This document shows, piece by piece, positions 35,071 to 43,573 of a stretch of 64,000 bases of DNA. The stretch covers positions 4,340,001 to 4,404,000 of the forward strand of contig NZ_CP085224.1 of assembly GCF_044803115.1 (NCBI RefSeq), written 5' to 3'. The number at the start of each line of letters is the position of its first letter. The stretch's first letter is position 1. The position numbers and the translations under genes were made by a program. This DNA comes from Caenispirillum salinarum_A. Lineage in GTDB: Bacteria; Pseudomonadota; Alphaproteobacteria; Rhodospirillales; Rhodospirillaceae. The notes under the pieces were generated by a model. The model was not told where the DNA came from. It searched no databases and saw only the letters and a list, made by a program, of their open reading frames with translations.

Positions 35071-35859
35071 ATGGCGTCAGATCCGCCGACCGCCGGCCGC
35101 ATGGGGGAAGCCCATCTGGCCTTCGTCTTTCTCACCCGCCTGCCCCTGCCCCGGCTGGCCGACGCCGCGGCGCGGGCGCCCGTGGGCCACGCTGCCTGGG
35201 CCTTCCCGCTGGTCGGGCTGGCGGTCGGACTGGCCGGCGCGCTCGCGCTGTGGGGCGCGGCGCTTGCCGGTCTGTCGCCGCTGGTGGGCGCGCTGGCGGC
35301 CCTGGCCGTCACCGTCGCATTGACCGGCGCCCTGCACGAGGACGGGCTGGGCGACGTGGCCGACGGCTTCGGCGGCGGCCACACCCGCGAGCGCAAGCTG
35401 GAGATCATGCGCGACAGTCGCGTCGGCTCCTACGGCGTGCTGGCGCTGCTGTTCAGCGTGGCCTTGCGCGCCGGGGCGCTGGCCGCGCTGTTGGAGTCCG
35501 GCGGCCCTTCGGCGGCGGGCGCGGGCCTGATCGCGGCCATGGGGCTGTCGCGGGCCGCCATTCCGCTGACCATGGTCCTGCTGCCGCCCGCCCGTGCCGA
35601 CGGTCTGGGCGCGGCGGCCGGATCGCCGGGAGCCCTGCGGCTCGGCGTGGCGCTGGTGCTGGCGGCGGTGGCGGCGGCGGTGCTGCTGCCGGCGGCGACG
35701 CTGGCGCCCCTGTTCGCCCTGGGGCTGATCGCCGTGCTGCTGATGACGGGGCTCGCGCGCCGGCAGATCGGCGGCCATACCGGCGACGTCCTGGGCGCGG
35801 TGGAGCAGGTGACGCAGGCCACCGTCCTCCTCACCCTCTCCGCACTGGCCGGAGCCTGA
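35071..35859 (+). CDS. cobS: Adenosylcobinamide-GDP ribazoletransferase
   Basis: Membrane enzyme joining alpha-ribazole to GDP-cobinamide, the last step of cobalamin assembly (cobV in Pseudomonas naming). 262 residues with about seven hydrophobic helices. The signature is GALHEDGLGDVADGFGGGHTRE (split here over positions 90-111), followed by MRDSRVGSYGVLAL, all conserved acidic residues present. First gene of the cobS-cobC-cobU-cobW-cobN-cobO run; cobC starts two bases after its stop. Confidence 0.95.
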   Translation: MASDPPTAGRMGEAHLAFVFLTRLPLPRLADAAARAPVGHAAWAFPLVGLAVGLAGALALWGAALAGLSPLVGALAALAVTVALTGALHEDGLGDVADGFGGGHTRERKLEIMRDSRVGSYGVLALLFSVALRAGALAALLESGGPSAAGAGLIAAMGLSRAAIPLTMVLLPPARADGLGAAAGSPGALRLGVALVLAAVAAAVLLPAATLAPLFALGLIAVLLMTGLARRQIGGHTGDVLGAVEQVTQATVLLTLSALAGA

Positions 35860-35861
35860 GC

Positions 35862-36452
35862 ATGGAGGGTGCGACGCGCTTCTGGTGGGTCCGTCACGCG
35901 CCGGTCGACGCCGCGCCCGGCGAGATCGTCGGCGTGCTCGACCGCCCCTGCCGTGCCATGGACGCCGCCGCCGTCTCGGCCCTGCGCCAAGTGCTGCCGC
36001 CGGGCGCGGCGGCCGTCACCAGCGGCCTCGCCCGCTGCCGCGCCACGGCGGAAGCCTTGGGTTTCGCCGAAGCCGCGACCGAGCCCGACCTGCGGGAACA
36101 GGACTTCGGCGCCTGGCAGGGGCGGACGTGGTCCGGCCTCTCCCCCGCCGAGACATCCGGCTTCTGGCGGGCTCCCGCCACCGCCCGTCCGCCCGGCGGG
36201 GAAAGCTTCGCCGACCAGGTGGCGCGGGTGAGCACCTGTATCGCAAGGCTTGCAGAGGCACAACGCGGGCACGACGTGGTGGCGGTGGTTCATGCCGGCA
36301 CCATCCGCGCCGCTCTGGCGCTGGCGATGGGGCTGGAAGCCGACCCCGCTCCCGCCCTATGCTTCGGGGTGGAGCCGCTGTCGCTCAGCCGCGTCGACGT
36401 CGTGGCCGAGGGCGCGGCGGTCCATCTGGTCAACTGGAGGCCCCGCCCCTGA
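35862..36452 (+). CDS. cobC: Alpha-ribazole phosphatase-like histidine phosphatase
   Basis: 196-residue phosphoglycerate-mutase-fold protein. Arg11-His12 (WWVRHAPVD) is the catalytic start, LREQDFGAWQGRTW the mid motif and VVHAGTIRAAL the second histidine. CobC removes phosphate from alpha-ribazole 5'-phosphate, linking the products of CobT and CobS. Location between cobS and cobU supports that role, though this fold is generic. Its TGA overlaps the ATG of cobU by one base. Confidence 0.9.
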   Translation: MEGATRFWWVRHAPVDAAPGEIVGVLDRPCRAMDAAAVSALRQVLPPGAAAVTSGLARCRATAEALGFAEAATEPDLREQDFGAWQGRTWSGLSPAETSGFWRAPATARPPGGESFADQVARVSTCIARLAEAQRGHDVVAVVHAGTIRAALALAMGLEADPAPALCFGVEPLSLSRVDVVAEGAAVHLVNWRPRP

Positions 36453-37057
36453 TGCTCCCCTCCGTCGTGCCGCCCTCTCCCGCCGACTTCAGCCCCCTGC
36501 CGCCGCTCACCGTCATCATCGGCGGCGCGCGTTCGGGCAAGAGCCGGCTGGCCGAGCAGATCATCCGCGTCTCCGGCGCCGCGCGCGCCACCTACGTGGC
36601 CACCGCACAGGCCTGGGACGACGAGATGGCCGCCCGCATCGCCATGCACCGCGAGCGGCGCAGCGGCTTCTGGCGAACCATCGAGGAACCGCTGGAGTTG
36701 TCCACCCTGCTGCCCCGCGTGAACCCAGGCGAGCCTGTGCTGGTGGACTGCCTGACGCTCTGGCTCACCAACCAGATGCTGGCCGACCCGCCGCGCGACA
36801 TCGAATTCGCCATCGACGGGCTGCGCGACGCCCTGGCCGGGACGTACGCGCCCGTCGTGCTGGTCTCCAACGAGGTGGGCCTCGGCATCGTCCCCGACAG
36901 CATGCTCGGCCGGTCCTTCCGGGATCAGGCCGGGCGGCTCAATCAGGTGGTGAGCGAGGCCGCCGATCGCGTTATCTTCGTCGCGGCCGGAGTGCCTCTC
37001 ATTCTCAAGAACATCCCCTCCGACCCGTCACGGACAAGGAACAGCCCTTCATCATGA
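36452..37057 (+). CDS. cobU: Adenosylcobinamide kinase / guanylyltransferase
   Basis: Bifunctional enzyme that phosphorylates adenosylcobinamide and transfers GMP to give GDP-cobinamide (cobP in Pseudomonas naming). 201 residues: P-loop GGARSGKSRLAEQ at about 24-36, the guanylyl-accepting histidine in MHRERRSGFW, Walker-B-like VLVDCLTLWLTNQM and the closing NEVGLGIVPD. Translationally coupled on both sides: start overlaps cobC, stop overlaps the cobW start (ATGA). Confidence 0.95.
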   Translation: MLPSVVPPSPADFSPLPPLTVIIGGARSGKSRLAEQIIRVSGAARATYVATAQAWDDEMAARIAMHRERRSGFWRTIEEPLELSTLLPRVNPGEPVLVDCLTLWLTNQMLADPPRDIEFAIDGLRDALAGTYAPVVLVSNEVGLGIVPDSMLGRSFRDQAGRLNQVVSEAADRVIFVAAGVPLILKNIPSDPSRTRNSPSS

Positions 37058-38148
37058 GTGCAGCCCGCAAGATCCCCGCGACCGTCATCACCGGCTTCCT
37101 CGGCGCCGGCAAGACCACGCTGATCCGCCACCTGATGGAAAATGCGGAAGGCCGGCGCATCGCCCTGGTCATCAACGAGTTCGGCGATCTCGGCATGGAT
37201 CGCGAAATCCTGACCGGCTGCGGCGTGCCGGGGTGTGACGACGAGAACATCGTGGAACTGGCCAACGGCTGCATCTGCTGCACGGTGGCCGACGAGTTCC
37301 TGCCCACCATGGAAAAGCTGGTGCTGGCCGACAATCCGCCCGACGCCATCGTCATCGAGACGTCCGGCCTGGCCCTGCCCAAGCCGCTGGTGAAGGCCTT
37401 CCAATGGCCGGAAATCCGCTCGCGCGTCACCGTTGACGGCGTGGTGACGCTGGTCGACGCCCATGCGGTCGCCGCCGGCCGCTTCGCCGACGACCCGGAC
37501 GCCGTGCAGAAGCTGCGGGAGGCCGACGAGGCGCTCGACCACGACAACCCGCTGGAAGAGGTGTTCGAGGATCAACTGTCCTGTGCGGATCTGGTAATCC
37601 TCAACAAGGCGGACCTGCTGGACGAGGCGGGCATGGACGTGCTGGAGCAGGACCTGCGCGCCCGCCTGCGCCCCGGCGTCAAGCTGGTTCCCGCCGCCTA
37701 CGGCAAGGTCGACCCGGCCGTGCTGCTGGGCCTGGACGCGGGCGCCGAGGACGACCTGGACACGCGCCCGAGCCACCACGACGACGCCGACGGCGATCAC
37801 GACCACGACGACTTCGACACCTTCGTGGTGGAGTTCGGCGCGGTCGATGACCTGGAGGCCCTGGAAGCGCGCATGGCCGCTGCCGTGGAGGATCACGACA
37901 TCCTGCGCATCAAGGGCTTCCTCGACATCCCAGGCAAGCCGGCGCGGATGCTGGTGCAGGGCGTCGGCCCGCGCCTGGACCGCTGGTTCGACCGCCCGTG
38001 GAAGGCCGGCGAGGCGCGCAAGAGCCATCTGGTGGTGATCGGCCTGCACGGCATCGACCGCGCCGCCGTCGCCCGCGAAATCCGCGAGGGCCGCACCGCC
38101 GACGAAGCCCAGGCCGCGCCGCTTTCCGGTTCCGCCGGCGCCGCCTGA
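37054..38148 (+). CDS. cobW: CobW-type metal-chaperone GTPase
   Basis: 364-residue G3E GTPase. Walker A GFLGAGKTTLIRHLMEN, the metal-binding CxCC motif NGCICCTVADE, ETSGLALPKPL and the NKAD guanine motif are present. A His/Asp-rich loop (about 247-258, SHHDDADGDHDHD) likely binds metal. It is placed directly before cobN, as in classic cobalamin operons, and is thought to deliver cobalt to the CobN chelatase. The start overlaps cobU; cobN begins 3 bases after its stop. Confidence 0.94.
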   Translation: MSAARKIPATVITGFLGAGKTTLIRHLMENAEGRRIALVINEFGDLGMDREILTGCGVPGCDDENIVELANGCICCTVADEFLPTMEKLVLADNPPDAIVIETSGLALPKPLVKAFQWPEIRSRVTVDGVVTLVDAHAVAAGRFADDPDAVQKLREADEALDHDNPLEEVFEDQLSCADLVILNKADLLDEAGMDVLEQDLRARLRPGVKLVPAAYGKVDPAVLLGLDAGAEDDLDTRPSHHDDADGDHDHDDFDTFVVEFGAVDDLEALEARMAAAVEDHDILRIKGFLDIPGKPARMLVQGVGPRLDRWFDRPWKAGEARKSHLVVIGLHGIDRAAVAREIREGRTADEAQAAPLSGSAGAA

Positions 38149-38151
38149 TCC

Positions 38152-41100
38152 ATGCATCTGCTTGCCGCGACGCCCGGAGGCATCGACGACGGATCGGACG
38201 CCGTCGACCTGGGGCAGACGCCCGCCGATATCGTGGTGCTGTCCGCCGCCGACAGCGAACTGGCCTGCCTCTCCCACGCCCGCCGGGTTCTGGGGGACGC
38301 GGTGCCCTCGCTGCGGCTGGCGAGCCTTTTGCACCTCGGCCACAACATGAGCGTCGACCTCTACGTCGACAGCGTCATTTCCGGTGCGAAGCTCGTGATC
38401 GTGCGGCTCCTGGGCGGGCGCGGCTACTGGCCCTACGGCGTTGAGGAACTGGAGCGCCTGTGCCGCCGCAAGGGCATCGCGCTGGCCTTCCTGCCCGGCG
38501 ACGACAAGCCCGACGAGGATCTGGGCCGCGCCTCGACCCTGGAGCCGGCGGCCCGCGACCGCCTGTGGCGCTACCTGATCCACGGCGGCACCGGCAACGC
38601 GGAGCACTTCCTGCGCTACGCCGCCACCCTGCTGGGGCAGGATGTGGACTGGCGGGAGCCCGCACCCCTGCCGTCGGCGGGGCTCTACCCGCTGGGCACG
38701 ACGCTGGAGGACATGCGGGCCGCATGGGTGCCCGATGCGCCGGTGGCGGCGGTGGTGTTCTATCGCGCGCTGGTGCAGGCGGGGAACACCGACGTGGTGG
38801 ATGCGCTGTGCACGTCCTTGCGGGACCAGGGCGTCAACGCGCTGCCGCTGTTCGTCACCAGTCTGAAGGACCCCATGGCCGCCGGCGTGGTGGAGAGCGT
38901 GCTGGGGGATGCCGCGCCCGGCGTCATCCTCAACGCCACGGGCTTTGCCGTCGCCGCCCCCGGCAATCCCAAGGACACGCCCTTCGCCGTCGCCGATTGC
39001 CCGGTGTTGCAGGTTGTCTTCGCCGGCAGCGGGGAAGACGGCTGGCGGGAGGGCGCGCGCGGATTGTCGTCGCGCGACATCGCCATGAACGTCGCCCTGC
39101 CGGAGGTGGACGGGCGTGTACTCTCCCGCGCCGTCAGCTTCAAGGGCCTCATCCGCCGGGACGAGGACACCCAGCATGACGTGGTCGGCCACAAGCCCGT
39201 CGCCGACCGCGTGCGCTTCGTCGCGGAGCTTGCCGCCCGCTGGGCGCGGCTGCGGCGCACCCCGGCGGAGGATCGGCGCATCGGACTGGTGCTGGCGAAC
39301 TATCCCACCCGCGACGGGCGGCTGGGCAACGGCGTCGGCCTCGACACGCCCGCCGGAACGGTCGCGGTGCTGGAGGCCCTCAAGGCGGCAGGTTACGACC
39401 TTCCCGATGTACCCGAGGACGGCGACGCCCTGATCCGCACGCTTCAGGAGGGCGTGACCAACGACCTGACCGCCCGCGATGCCCGCACGGTGCGCGTGGT
39501 CCTGCCGCTGGAGGCTTACCGTGCCGGCTTCAACAGGCTGCCGGAGGCCGTCCGCGCGCAGGTCTCCGACCGCTGGGGCGGGCCCGAGGACGACCCGCAC
39601 TTCCGCGCCGGCCGTGGCGGCTTTGCGCTGTCGGTCCTGCCGCTTGGCAACGTGGCCGTGGGCATCCAGCCGGCGCGCGGCTACAACATCGACCCGGTGG
39701 AAAGCTACCACGACCCCGCCCTGGTGCCGCCGCACGGCTACCTCGCCTTCTACATCTGGCTGCGCGAGAGCTTCGGCGCCCAGGCGGTCGTCCACATGGG
39801 CAAGCACGGCAACCTGGAATGGCTGCCCGGCAAGGCCCTGGCGCTGTCGCAAGACTGCTTCCCCGAAGCCGCCCTCGGCGCCATGCCGCACCTCTACCCC
39901 TTCATCGTCAACGATCCCGGCGAGGGGACGCAGGGCAAGCGCCGGGCGCAGGCGGTCATCATCGACCACCTGACGCCGCCGCTGACCCGCGCCGAAAGCT
40001 ACGGGCCGCTGAAGGACCTGGAAGCCCTGGTGGACGAGTATTTCGAGGCCGCCGGCGTCGATCCGCGCCGCCTCAAGGTGCTGCGGGAAGAGATATTGTC
40101 GCTCGCCCGCTCCACCGGCCTGGACGACGACCTGGGCATCGCGCCCAACGACGATGCCGAGACGGCGCTTTCCAAGCTCGACGCCCACCTGTGCGAGCTG
40201 AAGGAACTGCAAATCCGCGACGGCCTGCACATCTTCGGCCGCAGCCCCGAGGGCGACCAGCGCACCGACCTTCTGGTGGCGCTCGGCCGCGTGCCCCCGG
40301 CGGGGCGGGAGGACCTGGCGCTGACCCGCGCGCTCGCCGCCGACCTGGAACTGGCGGCGGGCTTCGACCCGCTGGACTGCCCGCCGGCCGATCCGTGGGA
40401 CGGGGCGCGGCCCGCCGTGCTGGCCGACATCGACGCCCAGACCTGGCGCACCACCGGCGACACGGTGGAGCGGCTGGAGCTGCTGGCCCGCGCGCTGGTG
40501 GCGGGCTCCGCCACGGCCGACCCCGCCTGGCCCCGCACCGCCGCCGCCCTCGCCCATGTCCGCGACACGCTGGCTCCCGCCGTGGACGCCAGCGGAGAAG
40601 CCGAGTTGACAGGCTTGCTGACGGGCCTCGCCGGGCGTTTCGTGCCGCCCGGTCCGTCGGGCGCGCCGACGCGGGGACGGCCGGACGTGCTGCCGACCGG
40701 GCGCAATTTCTTTTCCGTCGACACCCGCACCGTTCCCACCCCCGCCGCCTGGCACCTGGGATGGAAGTCCGCCGGCCTGCTGCTGGAGCGTCACTGGCAG
40801 GACAACGGCGAATGGCCGCGCGCCATGGCGATCACCGCCTGGGGCACATCCAACATGCGCACCGGCGGCGACGACATCGCCCAAGGGCTGGCGCTCATGG
40901 GCGTGCGGCCGACCTGGGACAGCGCCTCGCGCCGTGTCACGGGGTTTGAGATCCTGCCCGCGAGCGTGCTCGACCGGCCGCGCGTGGACGTGACCTTGCG
41001 CATCTCCGGCTTCTTCCGCGACGCCTTCCCGGCCCTCATCGACCTGTTCGACTCAGCCGCCCGTGCGGTGGCCGAGCTGGACGAGCCCGACGACGTCAAT

Positions 41101-41880
41101 CCGCTGGCCGCCCGCGTGCGCGCCGACGCCGCCGCGCTGGGCGGCGACGAGCCCGCCGCCCGCCGCCGCGCCGCCTCCCGCGTGTTCGGCTCAAAGCCCG
41201 GCGCCTACGGGGCGGGCCTTCAGGCCTACATCGATGAAGGCGGCTGGGACACCGACGCCGATCTGGCGGAAGCCTACGTCACCTGGGGCGGCTACGCCTA
41301 CGGCGCGGGAACCGAGGGCGCGGCCGAGCACGGGCTGTTCCGCGACCGGCTGTCGAAGGTGGACGCCGTCGTCCAGAACCAGGACAACCGCGAGCACGAT
41401 CTGCTCGATTCCGACGACTACTACCAGTTCGAGGGCGGCATGACGGCGGCCGTCCGTACCCTGTCGGGCCGTCAGCCGGCGACCTACCACCCCGACCACT
41501 CGCGCCCCGAAAGCCCGCGCATCCGCACGCTGGGCGAGGAAATCGCGCGCATCGTCCGGGGCCGCGCCGCGAACCCCAAGTGGATCGCGGGCGTCATGCG
41601 CCACGGCTACAAGGGCGCCTTCGAGATGGCGGCGACGGTGGACTACCTGTTTGCCTTCGCCGCGACCGCCCGTTGCGTGTCCGACCACCATTTTGACGCC
41701 ATATTCGATGCCTACATGGTGGACGAGGATGTTCGCCGCTTCCTCGCCGACCACAACCCGGCCGCCCTTTCGGAGATGGCCGACCGGTTCGACGAGGCGC
41801 AGCGGCGCGGCCTGTGGCGGTCGCGGCGCAACGACGTGCCCCGCGTGCTGGACGAAATAAGGGAGACGACCAAGCCATGA
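38152..41880 (+). CDS. cobN: Aerobic cobaltochelatase large subunit CobN
   Basis: ATP-dependent insertion of cobalt into hydrogenobyrinic acid a,c-diamide. The 1242-residue protein matches CobN/BchH architecture: N-terminal methyl-like domain, a CobN core with HMGKHGNLEWLPGKALALS, IVNDPGEGTQGKRRAQAVI and LTPPLTRAESYG, and C-terminal AYVTWGGYAYG then NQDNREHDLLDSDDYYQFEG. CobN marks the late-cobalt (oxygen-dependent) route. The AAA+ partner subunits of the chelatase are not in this window. The final ATGA overlaps cobO. Confidence 0.97.
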   Translation: MHLLAATPGGIDDGSDAVDLGQTPADIVVLSAADSELACLSHARRVLGDAVPSLRLASLLHLGHNMSVDLYVDSVISGAKLVIVRLLGGRGYWPYGVEELERLCRRKGIALAFLPGDDKPDEDLGRASTLEPAARDRLWRYLIHGGTGNAEHFLRYAATLLGQDVDWREPAPLPSAGLYPLGTTLEDMRAAWVPDAPVAAVVFYRALVQAGNTDVVDALCTSLRDQGVNALPLFVTSLKDPMAAGVVESVLGDAAPGVILNATGFAVAAPGNPKDTPFAVADCPVLQVVFAGSGEDGWREGARGLSSRDIAMNVALPEVDGRVLSRAVSFKGLIRRDEDTQHDVVGHKPVADRVRFVAELAARWARLRRTPAEDRRIGLVLANYPTRDGRLGNGVGLDTPAGTVAVLEALKAAGYDLPDVPEDGDALIRTLQEGVTNDLTARDARTVRVVLPLEAYRAGFNRLPEAVRAQVSDRWGGPEDDPHFRAGRGGFALSVLPLGNVAVGIQPARGYNIDPVESYHDPALVPPHGYLAFYIWLRESFGAQAVVHMGKHGNLEWLPGKALALSQDCFPEAALGAMPHLYPFIVNDPGEGTQGKRRAQAVIIDHLTPPLTRAESYGPLKDLEALVDEYFEAAGVDPRRLKVLREEILSLARSTGLDDDLGIAPNDDAETALSKLDAHLCELKELQIRDGLHIFGRSPEGDQRTDLLVALGRVPPAGREDLALTRALAADLELAAGFDPLDCPPADPWDGARPAVLADIDAQTWRTTGDTVERLELLARALVAGSATADPAWPRTAAALAHVRDTLAPAVDASGEAELTGLLTGLAGRFVPPGPSGAPTRGRPDVLPTGRNFFSVDTRTVPTPAAWHLGWKSAGLLLERHWQDNGEWPRAMAITAWGTSNMRTGGDDIAQGLALMGVRPTWDSASRRVTGFEILPASVLDRPRVDVTLRISGFFRDAFPALIDLFDSAARAVAELDEPDDVNPLAARVRADAAALGGDEPAARRRAASRVFGSKPGAYGAGLQAYIDEGGWDTDADLAEAYVTWGGYAYGAGTEGAAEHGLFRDRLSKVDAVVQNQDNREHDLLDSDDYYQFEGGMTAAVRTLSGRQPATYHPDHSRPESPRIRTLGEEIARIVRGRAANPKWIAGVMRHGYKGAFEMAATVDYLFAFAATARCVSDHHFDAIFDAYMVDEDVRRFLADHNPAALSEMADRFDEAQRRGLWRSRRNDVPRVLDEIRETTKP

Positions 41881-42515
41881 CCGACACCCCCGCCCCCGGC
41901 GCCGGACCCGAGGACGAAGACCTCAACGCCCGCCACAAGGCCAAGATGGCCAAGAAAAAGGCCATCCGCGACAAGATCCTGTCGGAAAAGACGGAAACGC
42001 GCGGCGTCATGATCGTCAACACCGGCGCCGGCAAGGGCAAGTCGACGGCCGCCTTCGGCATGGCCCTGCGCTGCGTCGGCCACGGCATGAAGGTGGGCGT
42101 GGTGCAGTTCATCAAGGGCGCCATGGACACCGCCGAACGCGACGTGCTGGCGCGGTTTCCCGACCAGGTCACCTTCAAGGCCATGGGCGAGGGCTTCACC
42201 TGGGAGACCCAGGACCGCGAGCGCGACATCGCCGCCGCCCGCCGCGCCTTCGACGTCGCCAGGGAATGGCTGGCCGATCCCGAGTACGGCATGGTGATCC
42301 TCGATGAGATCAACGTGGTCCTGCGCTACGGCTACCTGCCGACGGAAGAGGTCATCGAGGCCCTGGAGGCCCGCCCCATCCACCAGCACGCCGTCCTGAC
42401 CGGCCGCAACGCCCTGGACGAGGTCATCGAGCGCGCCGACCTGGTGACCGAGATGAAGGTGGTCAAGCACCCCTTCCGCGCCGGCATCAAGGCCCAGGCC
42501 GGGGTGGAATTCTGA
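41877..42515 (+). CDS. cobO: Cob(I)yrinic acid a,c-diamide adenosyltransferase
   Basis: BtuR/CobO/CobA-type corrinoid adenosyltransferase, 212 residues. The P-loop MIVNTGAGKGKSTAAFGMAL (about 41-60), the conserved VGVVQFIKGAMDTAE and LDEINVVLRYGYL are present. It attaches the 5'-deoxyadenosyl group to the cobalt after CobN. The charged N-terminal extension (about 1-35) is normal for the CobO group. The start overlaps cobN. Confidence 0.95.
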   Translation: MTDTPAPGAGPEDEDLNARHKAKMAKKKAIRDKILSEKTETRGVMIVNTGAGKGKSTAAFGMALRCVGHGMKVGVVQFIKGAMDTAERDVLARFPDQVTFKAMGEGFTWETQDRERDIAAARRAFDVAREWLADPEYGMVILDEINVVLRYGYLPTEEVIEALEARPIHQHAVLTGRNALDEVIERADLVTEMKVVKHPFRAGIKAQAGVEF

Positions 42516-42588
42516 CGCCCCGTCAGCGCATTATCGGCGGGCGGCTACCCGACGCCCGCGCCCCTGTCGCCACTGCGGAGACGCCTTC

Positions 42589-43563
42589 ATGATCCTGCGA
42601 GCCCTCACCCTCGGCCTGGCCATCGTCTTCAGCGTCCTTGCCGGTGCCGCCGCACCGGCGCCGGCCGGCGCCGCCAGCGTCCAGGAAGACCTGGCCGACG
42701 CGCGATCGGTCCTGAACGAGAGCATTTCCACCGTCTACAGCGTGCGTGGCGACGAAAACTTCGAGAACAACTTCAACCGGTATCTTCAGCGCGCCAAGGG
42801 CGTGCTGATCGTGCCGCAGTTCTTCAAGGGCGGCTTCATCATCGGCGGCGCCTACGGCAACGGCCTGCTCATGAGCCGCGACCGCACCGGCGACTGGTCG
42901 GCGCCCGCCTTCTATCGCATGGGCGCGGGGTCTCTGGGCTTCCAGATCGGCGCGCAGCAGGTGGAAATGGTCTTCATGATCATGACCGACCGCGGCCTGA
43001 CGGCGCTGATGAACGACGAATTCAAGCTGGGCGCCAACGTCGGCGTCACCTTCGTGCACAAGGGCGCCAGCCTGGAGGCCGCCACCACCACCAACATGCA
43101 GAACGACATCCTGGCCTTCGCCCACGCCAAGGGCGCCTATGGCGGCGTGTCCGTGGAAGGGGCGGTCATCAAACCGCGCCACGACTGGAACCAGGCCTTC
43201 TACGGCCGGGGCGCCACGCCCAAGGCCATCGTGCTCGACCGCCGCTATCCCAATCCCGAGGCCGAACCGCTGTGGGAGGCCCTGTCGGTGGAGAACATCG
43301 GCGACGTCGACACCGCCCCCTACAGCCAGCAGCAATCGCCGGCCGGGGCTCAGGGCCAGGGACAGGGTCAGATGCAGGCGCAGCCGCGGCCGGAGCCGCA
43401 GGGTCAGGACGAAAGCTGGATGCAGGGCAGCCAGGGCCAGGGCCAGGGCCAGATGCAGCCGTCCGGCAACTCCGGCCCCACCCGCATCGCGCCGATCGAG
43501 AGCGAGCCGCTGGACCCCATCCAGGGCGAGCAACTGCCGCCGCCGTCCGCCACCGGCCAGTAG
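42589..43563 (+). CDS. SYLF (YSC84-like) lipid-binding domain protein
   Basis: 324 residues. Signal peptide (about 1-28, ending PAPAGAAS). The SYLF domain spans about 30-215 (RAKGVLIVPQFFKGGFIIGG, AGSLGFQIGAQQVEMVFMIM, FGRGATPKAI-like end). The C-terminal ~90 residues are Gln/Gly/Pro-rich with GQGQGQMQ repeated at about 258-265 and 283-290. Other SYLF proteins bind phosphoinositides or other lipids. It lies between cobO and cobQ without overlap, and no cobalamin role is known for this family. Confidence 0.9.
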   Translation: MILRALTLGLAIVFSVLAGAAAPAPAGAASVQEDLADARSVLNESISTVYSVRGDENFENNFNRYLQRAKGVLIVPQFFKGGFIIGGAYGNGLLMSRDRTGDWSAPAFYRMGAGSLGFQIGAQQVEMVFMIMTDRGLTALMNDEFKLGANVGVTFVHKGASLEAATTTNMQNDILAFAHAKGAYGGVSVEGAVIKPRHDWNQAFYGRGATPKAIVLDRRYPNPEAEPLWEALSVENIGDVDTAPYSQQQSPAGAQGQGQGQMQAQPRPEPQGQDESWMQGSQGQGQGQMQPSGNSGPTRIAPIESEPLDPIQGEQLPPPSATGQ

Positions 43564-43573
43564 GCCTCACGGC

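Noticed and set aside
36943..40884. Very long open frame antisense to cobU, cobW and cobN
   Set aside because: Composition-driven shadow of well-supported genes; no family motif is present.
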